Positions 39,001 through 53,926 are shown, counted from the stretch's first letter. The stretch is 64,000 nt of DNA from Nitratireductor arenosus (GCF_009742725.1 NZ_WPHG01000004.1:62001-126000), one strand, 5' to 3'. The notes: generated by a model from the sequence alone, not told the origin. Numbers and translations: made by a program.

Positions 39001-39882
39001 ATGGAAAAACGCGTCACCTTCAAGGGATGGACCCTGCCGCTGCTGCTTGTCCTGCCGCAGGTGGTGGTGACGGCGGTGTTCTTCTTCTGGCCGGCCGGCC
39101 AGGCGATCTACCAGTCGGCCTTCATTCCCGACCCGTTCGGCCTGCGTACGCAGTTTGTCGGTTTCGGCAATTTCATCTTCCTGCTCACCGACCCGTATTA
39201 TCTGGCCTCGTTCCGCACGACGGCGGTGTTTTCCGTCCTGGTGACAGTCGTCTCGATGGCGACCGCGCTGTGGCTGGCGGTGATGGCCGACCGGATCATC
39301 AAGGGCTCGGGCACCTATCGCACCTTGCTGATCTGGCCCTACGCAGTGGCGCCGGCCGTCGCCGGCGTGCTGTGGCTGTTCATGTTCAACCCGAATGTAG
39401 GGCTGGTGAGCTGGTATCTCGACGTGCTGGGCTACAACTGGAACCATGTCCTCAACGGCAACGAGGCGATGGCGCTGGTAGTTCTGGCATCGGCCTGGGG
39501 GCGCATCAGCTATAATTTCCTGTTCTTCCTGGCCGGGCTGCAGGCGATCCCGAAAAGCGTGATCGAGGCGGCGGCGATCGACGGGGCCCGCTTCTGGAAG
39601 CGGTTCTGGACCATCATCTTCCCGCTTTTGTCGCCGACGACGTTTTTTCTCCTGGTGGTCAACATCGTCTACGCCTTCTTCGAGACCTTCGGCGTCATCC
39701 ACACGATTACTGCCGGCGGGCCGCGCCAGGACACCACCATCCTGGTCTACAAGGTCTATGCCGACGGGTTCGTCGGCCAGGATCTCGGCTCCTCGGCGGC
39801 GCAGTCGGTGATCCTGCTGGTGGTGGTCGGCGCGCTGACCATCATCCAGTTCCGCTACATCGAAAGACGGGTGCACTATTGA
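39001..39882 (+). CDS. ugpA: Glycerol-3-phosphate ABC transporter permease UgpA
   Basis: This 293-residue inner-membrane permease starts [20 protein letters not shown] and has six hydrophobic segments. The EAA loop [26 protein letters not shown] spans about 187-212. Its stop overlaps the ugpE start by one base (TGATG). Confidence 0.95.
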   Translation: MEKRVTFKGWTLPLLLVLPQVVVTAVFFFWPAGQAIYQSAFIPDPFGLRTQFVGFGNFIFLLTDPYYLASFRTTAVFSVLVTVVSMATALWLAVMADRIIKGSGTYRTLLIWPYAVAPAVAGVLWLFMFNPNVGLVSWYLDVLGYNWNHVLNGNEAMALVVLASAWGRISYNFLFFLAGLQAIPKSVIEAAAIDGARFWKRFWTIIFPLLSPTTFFLLVVNIVYAFFETFGVIHTITAGGPRQDTTILVYKVYADGFVGQDLGSSAAQSVILLVVVGALTIIQFRYIERRVHY

Positions 39883-40727
39883 TGTCGGGCATGGTGGAAA
39901 AGACCGGCCGCGGCCTGTGGCTCACCCATCTGGGGCTGATCGTCGGCCTCGCCTTCATCTGCTTTCCGATCTATCTGGCCTTCGTCGCCTCGACGGTGGA
40001 GCAGCAGGATATCGTGCGCCCGCCCATGCCGCTGCTGCCCGGCGACAAGTTTTACGAAAACTACCGCGACGCGCTGCTTTCGGGGGTCAACGCGCCGGTG
40101 TGGCGCATGCTGGTCAACTCCACCGTGATGGCGCTCGGCATCGCGCTCGGCAAGATCCTGATCTCGCTGCTGTCGGCGTTCGCCATCGTCTATTTCCGCT
40201 TCCCGGCCCGCAAACTGTTCTTCTGGCTGATCTTTCTCACCCTGATGCTGCCGGTCGAGGTCCGCATCGTGCCGACCTACGAGGTGGCGGCGAATTTCGG
40301 CATGCTGAACAGCTATTCCGGCCTGATCCTGCCCCTGATCGCCTCGGCGACCGCGACTTTCCTGTTCCGCCAGTTCTTCATGACCGTGCCGGACGAACTC
40401 GCCGAGGCCGCGCGGGTGGACGGCGCCAAGCCGATGCGGTTTTTCTTCGACATCCTGTTGCCGATGTCGCGCACCAACATCGCCGCGCTGTTCGTCATCC
40501 TGTTCATCTACGGCTGGAACCAGTATTTGTGGCCGCTCCTGGTGACCACGGATCCGTCGATGAACACCATCGTCATGGGCATCAAGCAGATGTTTCCCTC
40601 CGGCGACGACCTCGCCAACTGGCCGGTGATCATGGCGACCGCGATCCTGGCGATGATCCCGCCGGTGGCCGTGGTGATCTTCATGCAGAACCTGTTCATC
40701 AAGGGTCTGATCGAGACCGAGAAATAG
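39882..40727 (+). CDS. ugpE: Glycerol-3-phosphate ABC transporter permease UgpE
   Basis: The second permease has 281 residues and six hydrophobic segments, with EAA loop [23 protein letters not shown] (about 173-195) and the characteristic [21 protein letters not shown] use the ATG at 39882, which overlaps the ugpA stop; a TTG one codon earlier is also open. ugpC follows after 7 bases. Confidence 0.95.
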   Translation: MSGMVEKTGRGLWLTHLGLIVGLAFICFPIYLAFVASTVEQQDIVRPPMPLLPGDKFYENYRDALLSGVNAPVWRMLVNSTVMALGIALGKILISLLSAFAIVYFRFPARKLFFWLIFLTLMLPVEVRIVPTYEVAANFGMLNSYSGLILPLIASATATFLFRQFFMTVPDELAEAARVDGAKPMRFFFDILLPMSRTNIAALFVILFIYGWNQYLWPLLVTTDPSMNTIVMGIKQMFPSGDDLANWPVIMATAILAMIPPVAVVIFMQNLFIKGLIETEK

Positions 40728-40734
40728 GGCGCCG

Positions 40735-41799
40735 ATGTCGACGATCAGCCTGAAATCGATCCGCAAATCCTACGGCAAGACCGAGGTCATCCACGGTATC
40801 GACGCCGAGATCGCCGATGGCGAACTGATTGTCATCGTCGGCCCGTCGGGTTGCGGGAAGTCGACGCTTTTGCGCATGGTCGCGGGGCTGGAAACCGTCA
40901 CCAGCGGCGAGATCGCCATTGACGGCAAGCGGGTCAACGATCTCGAGCCGATGGATCGCAACGTCGCCATGGTGTTCCAGAGCTACGCGCTTTATCCGCA
41001 TATGAGCGTGTTCGACAACATGGCCTACGGGCTGAAGATCGCCGGCAGGCCGAAGGCGGAGATTGCCGAGCGCGTGGCGAAAGCCGCCCAGATGCTGCAG
41101 CTGGAGGAATTCCTGCAGCGCAGGCCGCGCGAATTGTCGGGCGGCCAGCGCCAGCGCGTGGCGATGGGCCGGGCGATCGTGCGCAAGCCGGCGGCGTTTT
41201 TGTTCGACGAGCCGCTGTCCAATCTCGACGCCAAGCTGCGCGTGCAAATGCGCCTTGAAATCAAAGGGTTGCAGCGCGATCTTGGCGTGACTTCCCTCTA
41301 TGTCACCCATGACCAGGTCGAGGCGATGACGCTTGCCGACCGGATGATCGTGATGAATGCCGGCGTGGCCGAGCAGATCGGCGCGCCGCTCGACGTCTAC
41401 CAGGACCCCGAAACGGTGTTCGTCGGCGGCTTCATCGGCTCGCCGCCGATGAATTTCATCGCGCCGCGCGAATTCGCCGGCCCCGACACGGATCTGCCCG
41501 ACCCGCTGGCGCGCGCAGTCGCGGCGGGCGGCGAGAATATGCTGGTCGGGCTGCGGCCCGAACACATGGCGCTGTGCGCGGCCGGCGAGGCGATGCTGAC
41601 CGGCACGATGCGGTATGTCGAGCCGCTGGGCGCCGAAACCCTCGTCCATGTCGCGCTCGGCGACGGCACCCAGATCACGGTGCGCCAGGAGGGCATCGCC
41701 GAGGTGCCGGAGACCGGCGCGACCTGCCCCATGCGTTTCGATCCGGCCTATCTGTGCCTGTTCGACGGCAACGGCAAACGCATCAGGACCGGCGGCTGA
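40735..41799 (+). CDS. ugpC: Glycerol-3-phosphate ABC transporter ATPase UgpC
   Basis: This 354-residue ABC ATPase has Walker [10 protein letters not shown] (about 37-45), Q-loop [15 protein letters not shown], signature LSGGQRQRV, Walker [12 protein letters not shown] and switch His in [12 protein letters not shown]-terminal TOBE-type regulatory domain of about 110 residues includes GLRPEHM. Last gene of ugpBAEC. Confidence 0.95.
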   Translation: MSTISLKSIRKSYGKTEVIHGIDAEIADGELIVIVGPSGCGKSTLLRMVAGLETVTSGEIAIDGKRVNDLEPMDRNVAMVFQSYALYPHMSVFDNMAYGLKIAGRPKAEIAERVAKAAQMLQLEEFLQRRPRELSGGQRQRVAMGRAIVRKPAAFLFDEPLSNLDAKLRVQMRLEIKGLQRDLGVTSLYVTHDQVEAMTLADRMIVMNAGVAEQIGAPLDVYQDPETVFVGGFIGSPPMNFIAPREFAGPDTDLPDPLARAVAAGGENMLVGLRPEHMALCAAGEAMLTGTMRYVEPLGAETLVHVALGDGTQITVRQEGIAEVPETGATCPMRFDPAYLCLFDGNGKRIRTGG

Positions 41800-41891
41800 C
41801 ATCCCGGCCCCGCGGCGACGAGCAGCGGACGGCTTGAAGACGGCGCGATTTCCTGAAACCCTGCCCGGAGCGAATGCGAAGGAGTTAGGCC

Positions 41892-43016
<1,125 letters not shown>

Positions 43017-43022
43017 AACCGC

Positions 43023-43038
43023 GGAGGCGAAAGCCTCC
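43023..43038 (+). terminator. Hairpin after adhC
   Basis: GGAGGC (43023-43028), GAAA tetraloop, GCCTCC (43033-43038), seven bases after the stop. A stable hairpin without a T-run; a weak terminator or mRNA-stabilising 3' structure. Confidence 0.4.
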
Positions 43039-43133
43039 AGCCCAGCCATCTCCCGCCGGCAGCCCGTGACCCGGCAGCCGCCGCAATCGCCCGGAGCGCC
43101 ACGGGGCGCGCCATCGCAGCTCAACGAGACGAC

Positions 43134-43649
43134 ATGGACCGCGACACATCCCAATCAACCATCACCCCGGCGATCCTGGTCGACGCCGATGCCTGCCCGG
43201 TGAAGGAGGAGGTGATGCGGGTGGCCGAGCGCCACGGGCTCGTCGTTACCTTCGTGGCCAATGGCGGCTTGCGGCCGTCGCGCGATCCGATGGTGCGCCA
43301 CGTGGTGGTGGCCAAGGGCGCGGACGCGGCCGATGACTGGATCGTGGACCACGCGGCCAAAAACGACATCGCGGTAACCGCCGACATTCCGCTCGCCGCC
43401 CGGCTAGTGGCGAAAGAGGTTCACGTTCTGGGCCCGACCGGCAAACCCTTCAGCGAAGCCTCGATCGGCATGGCGCTCGCCATGCGCGATTTGAAGCAGC
43501 ATCTGCGCGAGACCGGCGAGATCAAGGGTTATAATCGCGGCTTTTCGGCCCGCGACCGCTCCGCTTTCCTGGGCGCGCTCGACAGAAGCGTGCGCCAGGC
43601 GCTCAACGCCGCGCGTCAGGCGCCCCCTTCCCCGACTGCGCCGGCCTGA
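43134..43649 (+). CDS. YaiI/YqxD family protein (UPF0178)
   Basis: This 171-residue protein has the full UPF0178 pattern: ILVDADACPVKEEVMRVAERHGL (acidic DADACP near 17-22), VTFVANGG, GADAADDWIVDHAAKNDIAVTADIPLAARLV, and GFSARDRSAFLGALD. It resembles PIN-like/NYN nuclease folds by its acidic residues, but no activity is established. It sits between adhC and the formylglutathione hydrolase gene; no pathway link is known. Confidence 0.92.
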   Translation: MDRDTSQSTITPAILVDADACPVKEEVMRVAERHGLVVTFVANGGLRPSRDPMVRHVVVAKGADAADDWIVDHAAKNDIAVTADIPLAARLVAKEVHVLGPTGKPFSEASIGMALAMRDLKQHLRETGEIKGYNRGFSARDRSAFLGALDRSVRQALNAARQAPPSPTAPA

Positions 43650-43839
43650 GGCGACAACACACGCGCCGAGAACGGGTCGCAGCTGCGGAAAAGCCGCGCC
43701 GGCGCGGCCGCGCACCCGGCGGGGGTTTGGAATCGCGCGTTGCCATGTTAGGACCAAGCCCTTCCCGCCGCCGCACGCTCGGCGAAGCACGCCCTTTTTT
43801 CAAACCAGACGACCGGCCCCATGCGCCGGCAGAGACTTG

Positions 43840-44679
43840 ATGAGCATGAAAACAGTTTCGACGGCAAAATCCCACGGCGGCATCCAAGGCGTTTATACGC
43901 ACGCATCCGCAAGTTGCGCCTGCGACATGACTTTCGCGGTATTCGTGCCGCCGCAGGCGGCCGAGGCGCCCTGCCCGGTGATGTGGTACCTGTCGGGCCT
44001 GACCTGCACGCACCAGAACGTCATGGACAAGGGCGAGTATCGCCGCCTTGCCGCCGAACTCGGGCTGATCGTGGTGTGTCCCGACACCAGCCCGCGCGGC
44101 GAAACCGTGCCCGACGACGCGCAGGACTGGCAGTTCGGCTCCGGCGCCGGTTTCTACGTCGATGCCACGCAAGCGCCCTACGATGCGCATTATCGCATGT
44201 ATTCCTACGTCACCGAGGAACTGCCGGCGCTGATTGCCCAAAATTTTCCCGCCGATATGAACCGCCAGGGAATTTTCGGGCATTCGATGGGCGGGCACGG
44301 CGCGCTGACCGTGGCGCTGAAAAACCCGAAGCGCTTCAAGAGCTGCTCGGCCTTCGCACCGATCGTCAGCCCGTCGACTTCGGACTGGTCGAAAAAAGCC
44401 TTCGAACGGTATCTCGGCGCGGATGAGGACGCCTGGCGCGTCCACGATGCCTGCCTGCTGATCGAGGACGGCCACCGCTTCGGCGAGATTATGGTCGACC
44501 AGGGCACTGCGGACGGATTCCTCGAGGAAGGGCTGAAGCCGTGGCTGCTGGAAGAGGCCTGCAAGAAGGCCGGCATATCGCTCACCCTGCGCATGCAGGA
44601 GGGTTACGACCATTCCTATTTCTTCATCTCCACCTTCATGGAGGACCATTTGCGCTGGCACGCGCAGCGTCTTGCCTAG
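43840..44679 (+). CDS. fghA: S-formylglutathione hydrolase
   Basis: This esterase releases formate and glutathione from S-formylglutathione, the second step of formaldehyde oxidation. The 279-residue protein has nucleophile Ser149 in FGHSMGGHGALT, the conserved GLTCTHQNVMDKG and SPRGETVPDD near the N-terminus, and catalytic His in EGYDHSYFFISTF near the C-terminus. ATG starts are possible at 43840 and 43846. It complements adhC upstream. Confidence 0.96.
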   Translation: MSMKTVSTAKSHGGIQGVYTHASASCACDMTFAVFVPPQAAEAPCPVMWYLSGLTCTHQNVMDKGEYRRLAAELGLIVVCPDTSPRGETVPDDAQDWQFGSGAGFYVDATQAPYDAHYRMYSYVTEELPALIAQNFPADMNRQGIFGHSMGGHGALTVALKNPKRFKSCSAFAPIVSPSTSDWSKKAFERYLGADEDAWRVHDACLLIEDGHRFGEIMVDQGTADGFLEEGLKPWLLEEACKKAGISLTLRMQEGYDHSYFFISTFMEDHLRWHAQRLA

Positions 44680-44777
44680 GGTCAATCGCGACCTGCAATG
44701 ACGCTTGGCGTGCTTCCCGCCCCGGCCAGCGCAGTTAGGATAAAACCGAAACCGAAGCCCAGGAGGCAGAAGATTTC

Positions 44778-45161
44778 ATGGCCGTCGTCACATCGATACA
44801 CCGCCGCGCGCCCGACACCGATACCTTTGGCGGGCGGCTGTCACGCACGCGTGACTCGCTCGGCCTGAGCACGGGCCAGCTCGCCCGCCGCGTCGGCGTC
44901 AAGCAAAAGACGATCGAGCAATGGGAAAGCGACCGCTCGGAACCGGGCGTGGAACGGCTGTCGTTGCTCGCCGGCGTTCTGAACGTCAACATGATCTGGC
45001 TGCTGCACGGCGTCGGCGACGCGCCCGAGGACGATATCGGCCCCGACCCCTATGCCGCGATCACGGCGCAGCTCGAGCGCCTCAAGCGCATGCATGAGGA
45101 CACCGGCCGCATCATCGAGCGCGTCCAACGCGAACTCGGCCGGCTCGAAGACGAGCGCTGA
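44778..45161 (+). CDS. XRE-type helix-turn-helix regulator
   Basis: This small regulator has 127 residues. A Cro/C1-type HTH spans about 17-75 (RLSRTRDSLGLSTGQLARRV, GVKQKTIEQWESDRSEPGVE), followed by MIWLLHGVGDAPED and a C-terminal coiled-coil-like helix (ITAQLERLKRMHEDTGRIIE). The target is unknown. It lies just upstream of the gcv riboswitch on the same strand, but the gcv operon appears to have its own promoter. GGAGG precedes the start. Confidence 0.88.
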   Translation: MAVVTSIHRRAPDTDTFGGRLSRTRDSLGLSTGQLARRVGVKQKTIEQWESDRSEPGVERLSLLAGVLNVNMIWLLHGVGDAPEDDIGPDPYAAITAQLERLKRMHEDTGRIIERVQRELGRLEDER

Positions 45162-45288
45162 GGCAAACGGTCCCTCCGAGGCCGGCCGCACCGCGGCATT
45201 CCCTCCACCCGGCCCGGCTGCCAGGTCACCGCGCCCAGGGTGCGACCGGCGCCGTCGGCCTCTCCCCAGATTGCCCGGCGCGCGCCTC

Positions 45289-45317
45289 GTGACAAGGCGA
45301 TAACACTAGGGTAAGGT
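45289..45317 (+). promoter_or_regulatory. Putative gcv promoter
   Basis: GTGACA (45289-45294) and TAAGGT (45312-45317), 17-base spacer. Transcription from here would begin just ahead of the glycine riboswitch. Only moderate match to consensus. Confidence 0.4.
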
Positions 45318-45351
45318 CCGCCTCGTCTCGGGCCGAAAGCCCGGCCTGCTT

Positions 45352-45530
45352 GCGGGAGAGAGCCGTTTACGGCCGCCGAAGGGGAAATCGCCCGAAATCT
45401 CTCAGGCAAAAGAACCGCAGCAGGTCAAGACGCTCTGGAAAGTCGGGGGGTGATCCCCGCGCCGAAGGTGTAAGCGCCGCCGACAGAGTTCCGGCAGTGC
45501 GAGTCTCTCAGGCTTCCGACAGAGGGGCGC
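45352..45530 (+). promoter_or_regulatory. Tandem glycine riboswitch
   Basis: Two glycine aptamers lie in series. Aptamer 1 (45352-45418) opens with GCGGGAGAGA, has GCCGAAGGGGAAA and closes with CTCTCAGGCAAAAGAACCGC. Aptamer 2 (45430-45530) has GCCGAAGGTGTAAGC, an enlarged P3, CTCTCAGGCTTCCGACAGAG and a closing GGGCGC. The two are joined by a short linker. It sits directly upstream of gcvT, where glycine binding switches the cleavage operon on. Downstream CGTCCGTC / GACGGACG (45535-45542, 45547-45554), followed by GTTTCTTTGG, may be the expression platform. Confidence 0.95.
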
Positions 45531-45534
45531 GATT

Positions 45535-45570
45535 CGTCCGTCACAAGACGGACGGCAACGCGTTTCTTTG
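45535..45570 (+). terminator. Expression-platform hairpin of the glycine riboswitch
   Basis: CGTCCGTC, loop ACAA, GACGGACG (8-bp stem), then GCAACGCGTTTCTTTGG. This may be an intrinsic terminator that glycine binding prevents, or a hairpin that regulates access to the GGAG ribosome site at 45569-45572. Confidence 0.5.
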
Positions 45571-45578
45571 GAGAAGCA

Positions 45579-46682
45579 ATGACGACGACCGAAACGGCAC
45601 AAAAACTGCCCCTGCACGATATCCATGAACAGGCCGGCGCCCGGTTCGGCCCCTTCGCCGGCTGGTCGATGCCGATCACCTATCCGCTCGGCGTGATGAA
45701 GGAACATCTTCACGTGCGCGAGAAGGCCGGGTTGTTCGATATTTCCCACATGAAGCTGTTTGCGATCTCCGGACCGGGCGCGGTCGCCTTGATCGCCCGC
45801 GCCTGCCCGTTCGAGCCGGGAGAGATGACGCCATCCCAGGCGCGGCTGACGTTTTTTCTCGACGACAAGGCCGGCATTCGCGACGATTTGATCGTCACCC
45901 GGCTCGGCGACACGCGGTTCATGATCGTGGCCAATGCCGGCAACGCGGCCGCCGACGAGGCGCATCTGCGTGCGCTGGCGGCGGATTTCGATGCCGAGAT
46001 TGAGCCCCTGGAGCGGGTTTTCCTGGCGCTGCAGGGTCCGCAGGCCGAGGCCGCGCTCAACCGCGCCGGCGTGGCGACGGACGGGCTTTATTTCATGCAC
46101 GGGCGCGAGCCCAAGCCGGACTGGTTCGTGTCGCGCTCGGGCTATACCGGCGAGGACGGGTTCGAGATCGGGCTGCCGGAAACCGACGCGCGCGCGCTGG
46201 TCGCGCGGCTGACCTCGGACGACGACGTGGAATGGATCGGCCTTGCGGCGCGCGACAGTCTGCGGCTGGAGGCCGGGCTGTGCCTGCACGGCCAGGACAT
46301 TTCCGCCGAAACAACCCCGGTCGAGGCGGCGCTGTTGTGGGCGGTCCCTAAACCGGTGCGCGAGACCGGCGATTTCGTCGGGGCAGAGGCGCTACGCGCG
46401 GCGATCATGGCGGGGGCGGCGCAAAAACGCGTCGGGCTGAAGCCGGAAGGCCGCCAGCCGGTGCGCGCCGGCGCGACGCTCTACGCACAGGACGGCAGCG
46501 TCGCCGGCCGCGTCACCTCGGGCGGATTCGGGCCTTCCGCCGGCCATCCCGTCGCCATGGGTTACGTCAATGTCGACCTCGCGCGGGCGGGAACGCAACT
46601 CGCCGCCGAGGTGCGCGGCACGCGGGTTCCCGTTGCCGTGCACGCCCTTCCCTTCACGCCCCATCGCTATCTCAGAGGATAA
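45579..46682 (+). CDS. gcvT: Glycine cleavage system T protein (aminomethyltransferase)
   Basis: GcvT releases ammonia from the aminomethyl-lipoyl arm of GcvH and forms methylene-tetrahydrofolate. The 367-residue protein begins with the typical [26 protein letters not shown] and has [33 protein letters not shown] and the C-terminal beta-barrel ([21 protein letters not shown]). GGAGAAGC precedes the ATG. First gene of the riboswitch-controlled gcvTHP operon. Confidence 0.97.
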   Translation: MTTTETAQKLPLHDIHEQAGARFGPFAGWSMPITYPLGVMKEHLHVREKAGLFDISHMKLFAISGPGAVALIARACPFEPGEMTPSQARLTFFLDDKAGIRDDLIVTRLGDTRFMIVANAGNAAADEAHLRALAADFDAEIEPLERVFLALQGPQAEAALNRAGVATDGLYFMHGREPKPDWFVSRSGYTGEDGFEIGLPETDARALVARLTSDDDVEWIGLAARDSLRLEAGLCLHGQDISAETTPVEAALLWAVPKPVRETGDFVGAEALRAAIMAGAAQKRVGLKPEGRQPVRAGATLYAQDGSVAGRVTSGGFGPSAGHPVAMGYVNVDLARAGTQLAAEVRGTRVPVAVHALPFTPHRYLRG

Positions 46683-46686
46683 TCGA

Positions 46687-47055
46687 ATGACCAAAACCTA
46701 TTTCACCGACGATCACGAATGGATCCGGGTCGAAGGCGACATCGCCACGGTCGGCATTACCGACTACGCCCAGGAACAATTGGGCGACCTGGTGTTCGTC
46801 GACCTGCCGGAGGTCGGCGCGACACTGGCCAAGGGCGACACGGCCGTGGTGGTCGAATCGGTCAAGGCCGCGTCGGATGTCTACGCGCCGGCCGACGGCG
46901 AGGTGACCGGCGTCAACGACACGCTTTCGGCCGAACCCGGCCTGATCAATACCGCCGCCACCGGCGACGGCTGGCTGTGGAAGATGAAACTCGCCGATGC
47001 GGGCCAGCTCGACGGCCTGATGGACGAAACCGCCTATAACGCGATGATCGGATAA
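46687..47055 (+). CDS. gcvH: Glycine cleavage system H protein
   Basis: This is the lipoyl carrier of the glycine cleavage complex, 122 residues. The lipoylated Lys60 lies in [16 protein letters not shown]-terminal [10 protein letters not shown] and [20 protein letters not shown] are family hallmarks. It lies 4 bases after gcvT and 9 bases before gcvP. Confidence 0.98.
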   Translation: MTKTYFTDDHEWIRVEGDIATVGITDYAQEQLGDLVFVDLPEVGATLAKGDTAVVVESVKAASDVYAPADGEVTGVNDTLSAEPGLINTAATGDGWLWKMKLADAGQLDGLMDETAYNAMIG

Positions 47056-47064
47056 GGATTCTCC

Positions 47065-49863
<2,799 letters not shown>

Positions 49864-49872
<9 letters not shown>

Positions 49873-49887
49873 CCCCGGTCAGCTCGC
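49864..49887. terminator. Perfect hairpin over both stop codons of convergent genes
   Basis: GCGAGCTGACC (49864-49874) and GGTCAGCTCGC (49877-49887) form an 11-bp perfect stem with a 2-base spacer (effective loop 4 bases). It contains the gcvP stop (TGA) and, on the other strand, the stop of the TPR lipoprotein gene. It probably serves as a bidirectional terminator or 3' stabiliser; there is no T-run. Confidence 0.6.
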
Positions 49888-50358
49888 GCGCAACAGTTTG
49901 ATATTGGCCTCCACGACCTTGTCGCCGGGCATGGCGCGTCGCGCTTCGTCGAGAAGCAGGCGCGCCTTTTTCCGGTCGCCGCGCAGATAGTGCGAATAGC
50001 CCATATTCGACACGATGCGCGGCTGGCGACCCGCGAGCTTGAGCAGTTGCGCATAGGCGCGGTCGGCGAAGTCGAACCGGCCGAGCTGATCGTAGGCCGC
50101 AGCAAGCCCCATCCAAGCTTCGGCGTTTGAGGCACGCAGTTCGACCGCCTTGCGGAAATGCTTTTCGGCGAGACCGTAATTGGCGTCGCGGAAATGGCCG
50201 CGACCGGCCGCCAGGTCGGCCGTGCCGATGTCGCCGGTGTCGTACCCAAGCGCCGTCGTCTTCACGGTATCGATGCCGGTGGTGTTGGTGCAGCCGGCGA
50301 GCACGACGACCGCCAATCCCGCGACCACGGCCGTTGCCATTCGCGCTTTGCCCTTCAT
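49879..50358 (-). CDS. TPR-repeat lipoprotein
   Basis: This 159-residue exported protein has a lipoprotein signal with lipobox VVLAGC (Cys about 23). It is followed by tetratricopeptide-like repeats (GLAEKHFRKAVELRASNAEAW, DFADRAYAQLLKLAGRQPRI and YLRGDRKKARLLLDEARRAM, about 60-150). It resembles small TPR proteins of the Tad/Flp pilus type (TadD-like), but no pilus genes are nearby. An ATG six codons downstream is an alternative start. It is convergent with gcvP. Confidence 0.85.
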   Translation of the reverse strand: MKGKARMATAVVAGLAVVVLAGCTNTTGIDTVKTTALGYDTGDIGTADLAAGRGHFRDANYGLAEKHFRKAVELRASNAEAWMGLAAAYDQLGRFDFADRAYAQLLKLAGRQPRIVSNMGYSHYLRGDRKKARLLLDEARRAMPGDKVVEANIKLLRAS

Positions 50359-50576
50359 GTCGCCCCTACCCTTTCACACGTCGTAACCCAAGCCCCGCCA
50401 GCATAGGCGACAGCCCTTAAGCCGCCGTTGGAAGCTTAGGCACAAGGCGAGCAATTCCGGTCAGGCGCTGTTAACCGGACGCGTCGTCTTGCCGGAGCGG
50501 CTCTTCTCGAGAGGGAAGCGGTTTGATGGAATGGTTTTCCGGTCCGGCCAGCAGAACGCCGCGATCCGGTTTGTCG

Positions 50577-50754
50577 GGCTTGCCCGACATGGGCCTGGCC
50601 TTCGGCCGGCCTCAAGTGGATCGGACGACCCTCGATGTCGACCAGTGCATGGGTTTTGGACGTCAGGGCGCGGCGCAAGCGATCCATGTTATGGGATCGG
50701 CATCAACGGCTCAATCACACGCCACTTGGAAGCCGACAGGTCAAATCGCGCACT
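50577..50754 (-). pseudogene. Decayed IS5-family transposase with internal deletion
   Basis: On the minus strand 50754-50698 reads SARFDLSASKWRVIEPLMP, the N-terminus of IS5/IS427-type transposases, and then stops. In another frame 50690-50580 reads CMDRLRRALTSKTHALVD followed by IEGRPIHLRPAEGQAHVGQA, matching the CMGRSRGGLTTKIHA region that lies about 100 residues further on in intact proteins. So the middle is deleted, the frame is broken and the DDE catalytic region is absent. No terminal inverted repeats or target duplications could be defined. Confidence 0.7.
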
Positions 50755-50785
50755 ATTTTCTTCCTGCCGTTTGCAGGAAGAAAAT
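50755..50785. repeat. Perfect 13-bp inverted repeat next to the IS remnant
   Basis: ATTTTCTTCCTGC (50755-50767), loop CGTTT, GCAGGAAGAAAAT (50773-50785). It abuts the transposase remnant on its 5' side. It may be an IS-derived palindrome or a terminator; its AT-rich arms differ from the surrounding GC-rich DNA. Confidence 0.65.
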
Positions 50786-50836
50786 CACAATAGCCGCGTC
50801 TCGGGAGTCCCGTTCATGGGTAGGCGACCCAAACGC

Positions 50837-50965
50837 CTATCCCGCGGTCGCGATCACCGCCGTTTCAGCGCCGCCGACCAGCCATGCGACGAGGATGATG
50901 AACGCAAAGCCGGCGATGGCCTTGGCTGTCACGCCCCAGCACGATTTCTGAACGCTATCGTCCAT
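50837..50965 (-). CDS. Possible 42-residue membrane protein
   Basis: This short frame starts MDDSVQKSCWGVTAKAIAGF, continues with AFIILVAWLVGG (one hydrophobic helix, about residues 15-32) and ends [16 protein letters not shown] precedes the ATG by about 7 bases. No homologue is known to me. The single clean transmembrane segment and codon use make it plausible, but at this length it could be chance. Confidence 0.35.
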   Translation of the reverse strand: MDDSVQKSCWGVTAKAIAGFAFIILVAWLVGGAETAVIATAG

Positions 50966-51243
50966 GATTTTCCGCATTTTTCAGGTTGCCCCCAACGCGT
51001 CACCTTCGTGTCCCGCACGCGCTGCTTAGAGGTCGTGCTTTAGCGCCTTGCCTGCCGCACTGCAACACCAAAAGCGGCGCAATTGCGGCGGATCGCGACA
51101 GGGCATCGGTATCGCGACGCAAATTTCCTTATCTATCAATATGTTGGAATTTCGCTCCCGGTAATGAAGCATAAACGGATTGGTCTAAATCGTGGCAAAG
51201 AGGGTGTCGGAATGTTCGACCGGATCGGATTATGCTCGTTCCC

Positions 51244-51939
51244 ATGATCGGTGATTCTTTATCCGCGCCCGACCTGGCCGCTTTCGCGTTCTTCGTCCTC
51301 GCCTGGGTCGGTCATTCTCTCACCACGGCGGGGCGTTTCTTTTCGCGGCCCTGTCTCAGCCAGTTGATGAACGCCCAGCGCGAGGCCTGGCTGCGCACGA
51401 TGGCCGGGCGCGAGATGCGCATGGTCGACACGGGCATCATGACCGGACTGCAGCAGGGCACGGCTTTTTTCGCCTCGAGTTCGCTGATCGCTCTCGGCGG
51501 TTGCTTCGCCCTCCTGCAGGCATCGGACGCGGTCGTCGCGGTGCTCGCCAACGTGCCCTATTCGCCCGAGCCGACGCGGGCGCTGTTCGAGGACAAGGTG
51601 CTGGGCCTGATGATCATTCTGGCCTACGCCTTTTTCAAGTTCGGCTGGTCGTATCGGCTGTTCAACTATTGTTCGATCCTGATCGGCGCCGTGCCCCAGG
51701 CCGACGACACGACCGATCCGGCCCAACTTGAACGCTGCGTTGGGCGTGCCGTCGGAATGAATATCGTCGCCGGCGGCCATTTCAACGCCGGCCTCAGGGC
51801 GATGTTCTTTTCGATCGGCTATCTCGGCTGGTTTCTCGGACCGATCGCGCTCGGCCTGACGACCGTCTTCATTCTGACGGTGCTGGTCCGCCGGCAATAT
51901 TTTTCCGAAGCGCGCGAGGCATTGACCACCCATGTTTAG
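51244..51939 (+). CDS. DUF599 membrane protein
   Basis: This 231-residue protein has four or five hydrophobic segments and the DUF599 core: GREMRMVDTGIMTGLQQGTAFFASSSLIALGG (about 55-86), FFKFGWSYRLFNYCSILIGA (about 130-150) and GHFNAGLRAMFFSIGYLGWF. Function is unknown. It starts at MIGDSLSAPD; an ATG four codons earlier (51232) is equally possible. It is convergent with pyrG. Confidence 0.88.
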   Translation: MIGDSLSAPDLAAFAFFVLAWVGHSLTTAGRFFSRPCLSQLMNAQREAWLRTMAGREMRMVDTGIMTGLQQGTAFFASSSLIALGGCFALLQASDAVVAVLANVPYSPEPTRALFEDKVLGLMIILAYAFFKFGWSYRLFNYCSILIGAVPQADDTTDPAQLERCVGRAVGMNIVAGGHFNAGLRAMFFSIGYLGWFLGPIALGLTTVFILTVLVRRQYFSEAREALTTHV

Positions 51940-51997
51940 CGTTGGACGGGCGCGATCTTTCAGTTCCGCCCAGTACGCTTGGAGTTTTCGGTCTCGC

Positions 51998-52042
51998 GCA
52001 TGTCCTGATCCCGAAACCGGTCCGCGCTGTCGAAAGACATGC
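51998..52042. repeat. Palindromic intergenic element
   Basis: GCATGTC (51998-52004) and GACATGC (52036-52042) are inverted copies 31 bases apart, with CCGAAACCGG inside, in the 249-base gap between convergent DUF599 and pyrG. The pattern resembles the dispersed rhizobial intergenic palindromes built on GCATG and AAACCGG. No gene is seen in this gap. Confidence 0.35.
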
Positions 52043-52188
52043 TTCAGGACCATCGGGCAAGGGCTTCGACGGTGAGGTCCGGTTTACCGGGCTCGCCCGA
52101 GGGGCCGGGACCGAAAAGCCGTCCAAGCCGGCGGGTGTTATGTTATTGATATCCCCCGTCAAGCGATCCCATATAGCAAGGAATGGCT

Positions 52189-53829
<1,641 letters not shown>

Positions 53830-53900
53830 TTAACGCGCAGTTCGCGATTCCGCCAGCGGAAAAAACGTCTTGCCCCGATTTTCCTCAGCCGGGTGGCGCC

Positions 53901-53926
53901 AAAAGGGCCCGCCAAAGCGGGTCCTT
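53901..53926 (-). terminator. Rho-independent terminator of the L,D-transpeptidase gene
   Basis: On the minus strand AAGGACCCGC, loop TTTG, GCGGGCCCTTTT: an 8-bp G/C stem (one G-T pair) followed by four T. It lies about 30 bases after the transpeptidase stop and ahead of pyrG, so pyrG likely has its own promoter in 53818-53900. Confidence 0.75.

Larger units (their letters stand above)
50359..51243. other. Gene-poor region with a transposase remnant
   Basis: No full-length gene lies in about 885 bases. It contains an IS5-type transposase fragment (50577-50754), a perfect hairpin (50755-50785) and a possible 42-residue membrane protein (50837-50965), listed separately. The remainder (50966-51231) shows nothing that I can name; 51115-51230 is AT-richer and probably holds the promoter of the DUF599 gene. 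Confidence 0.55.
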
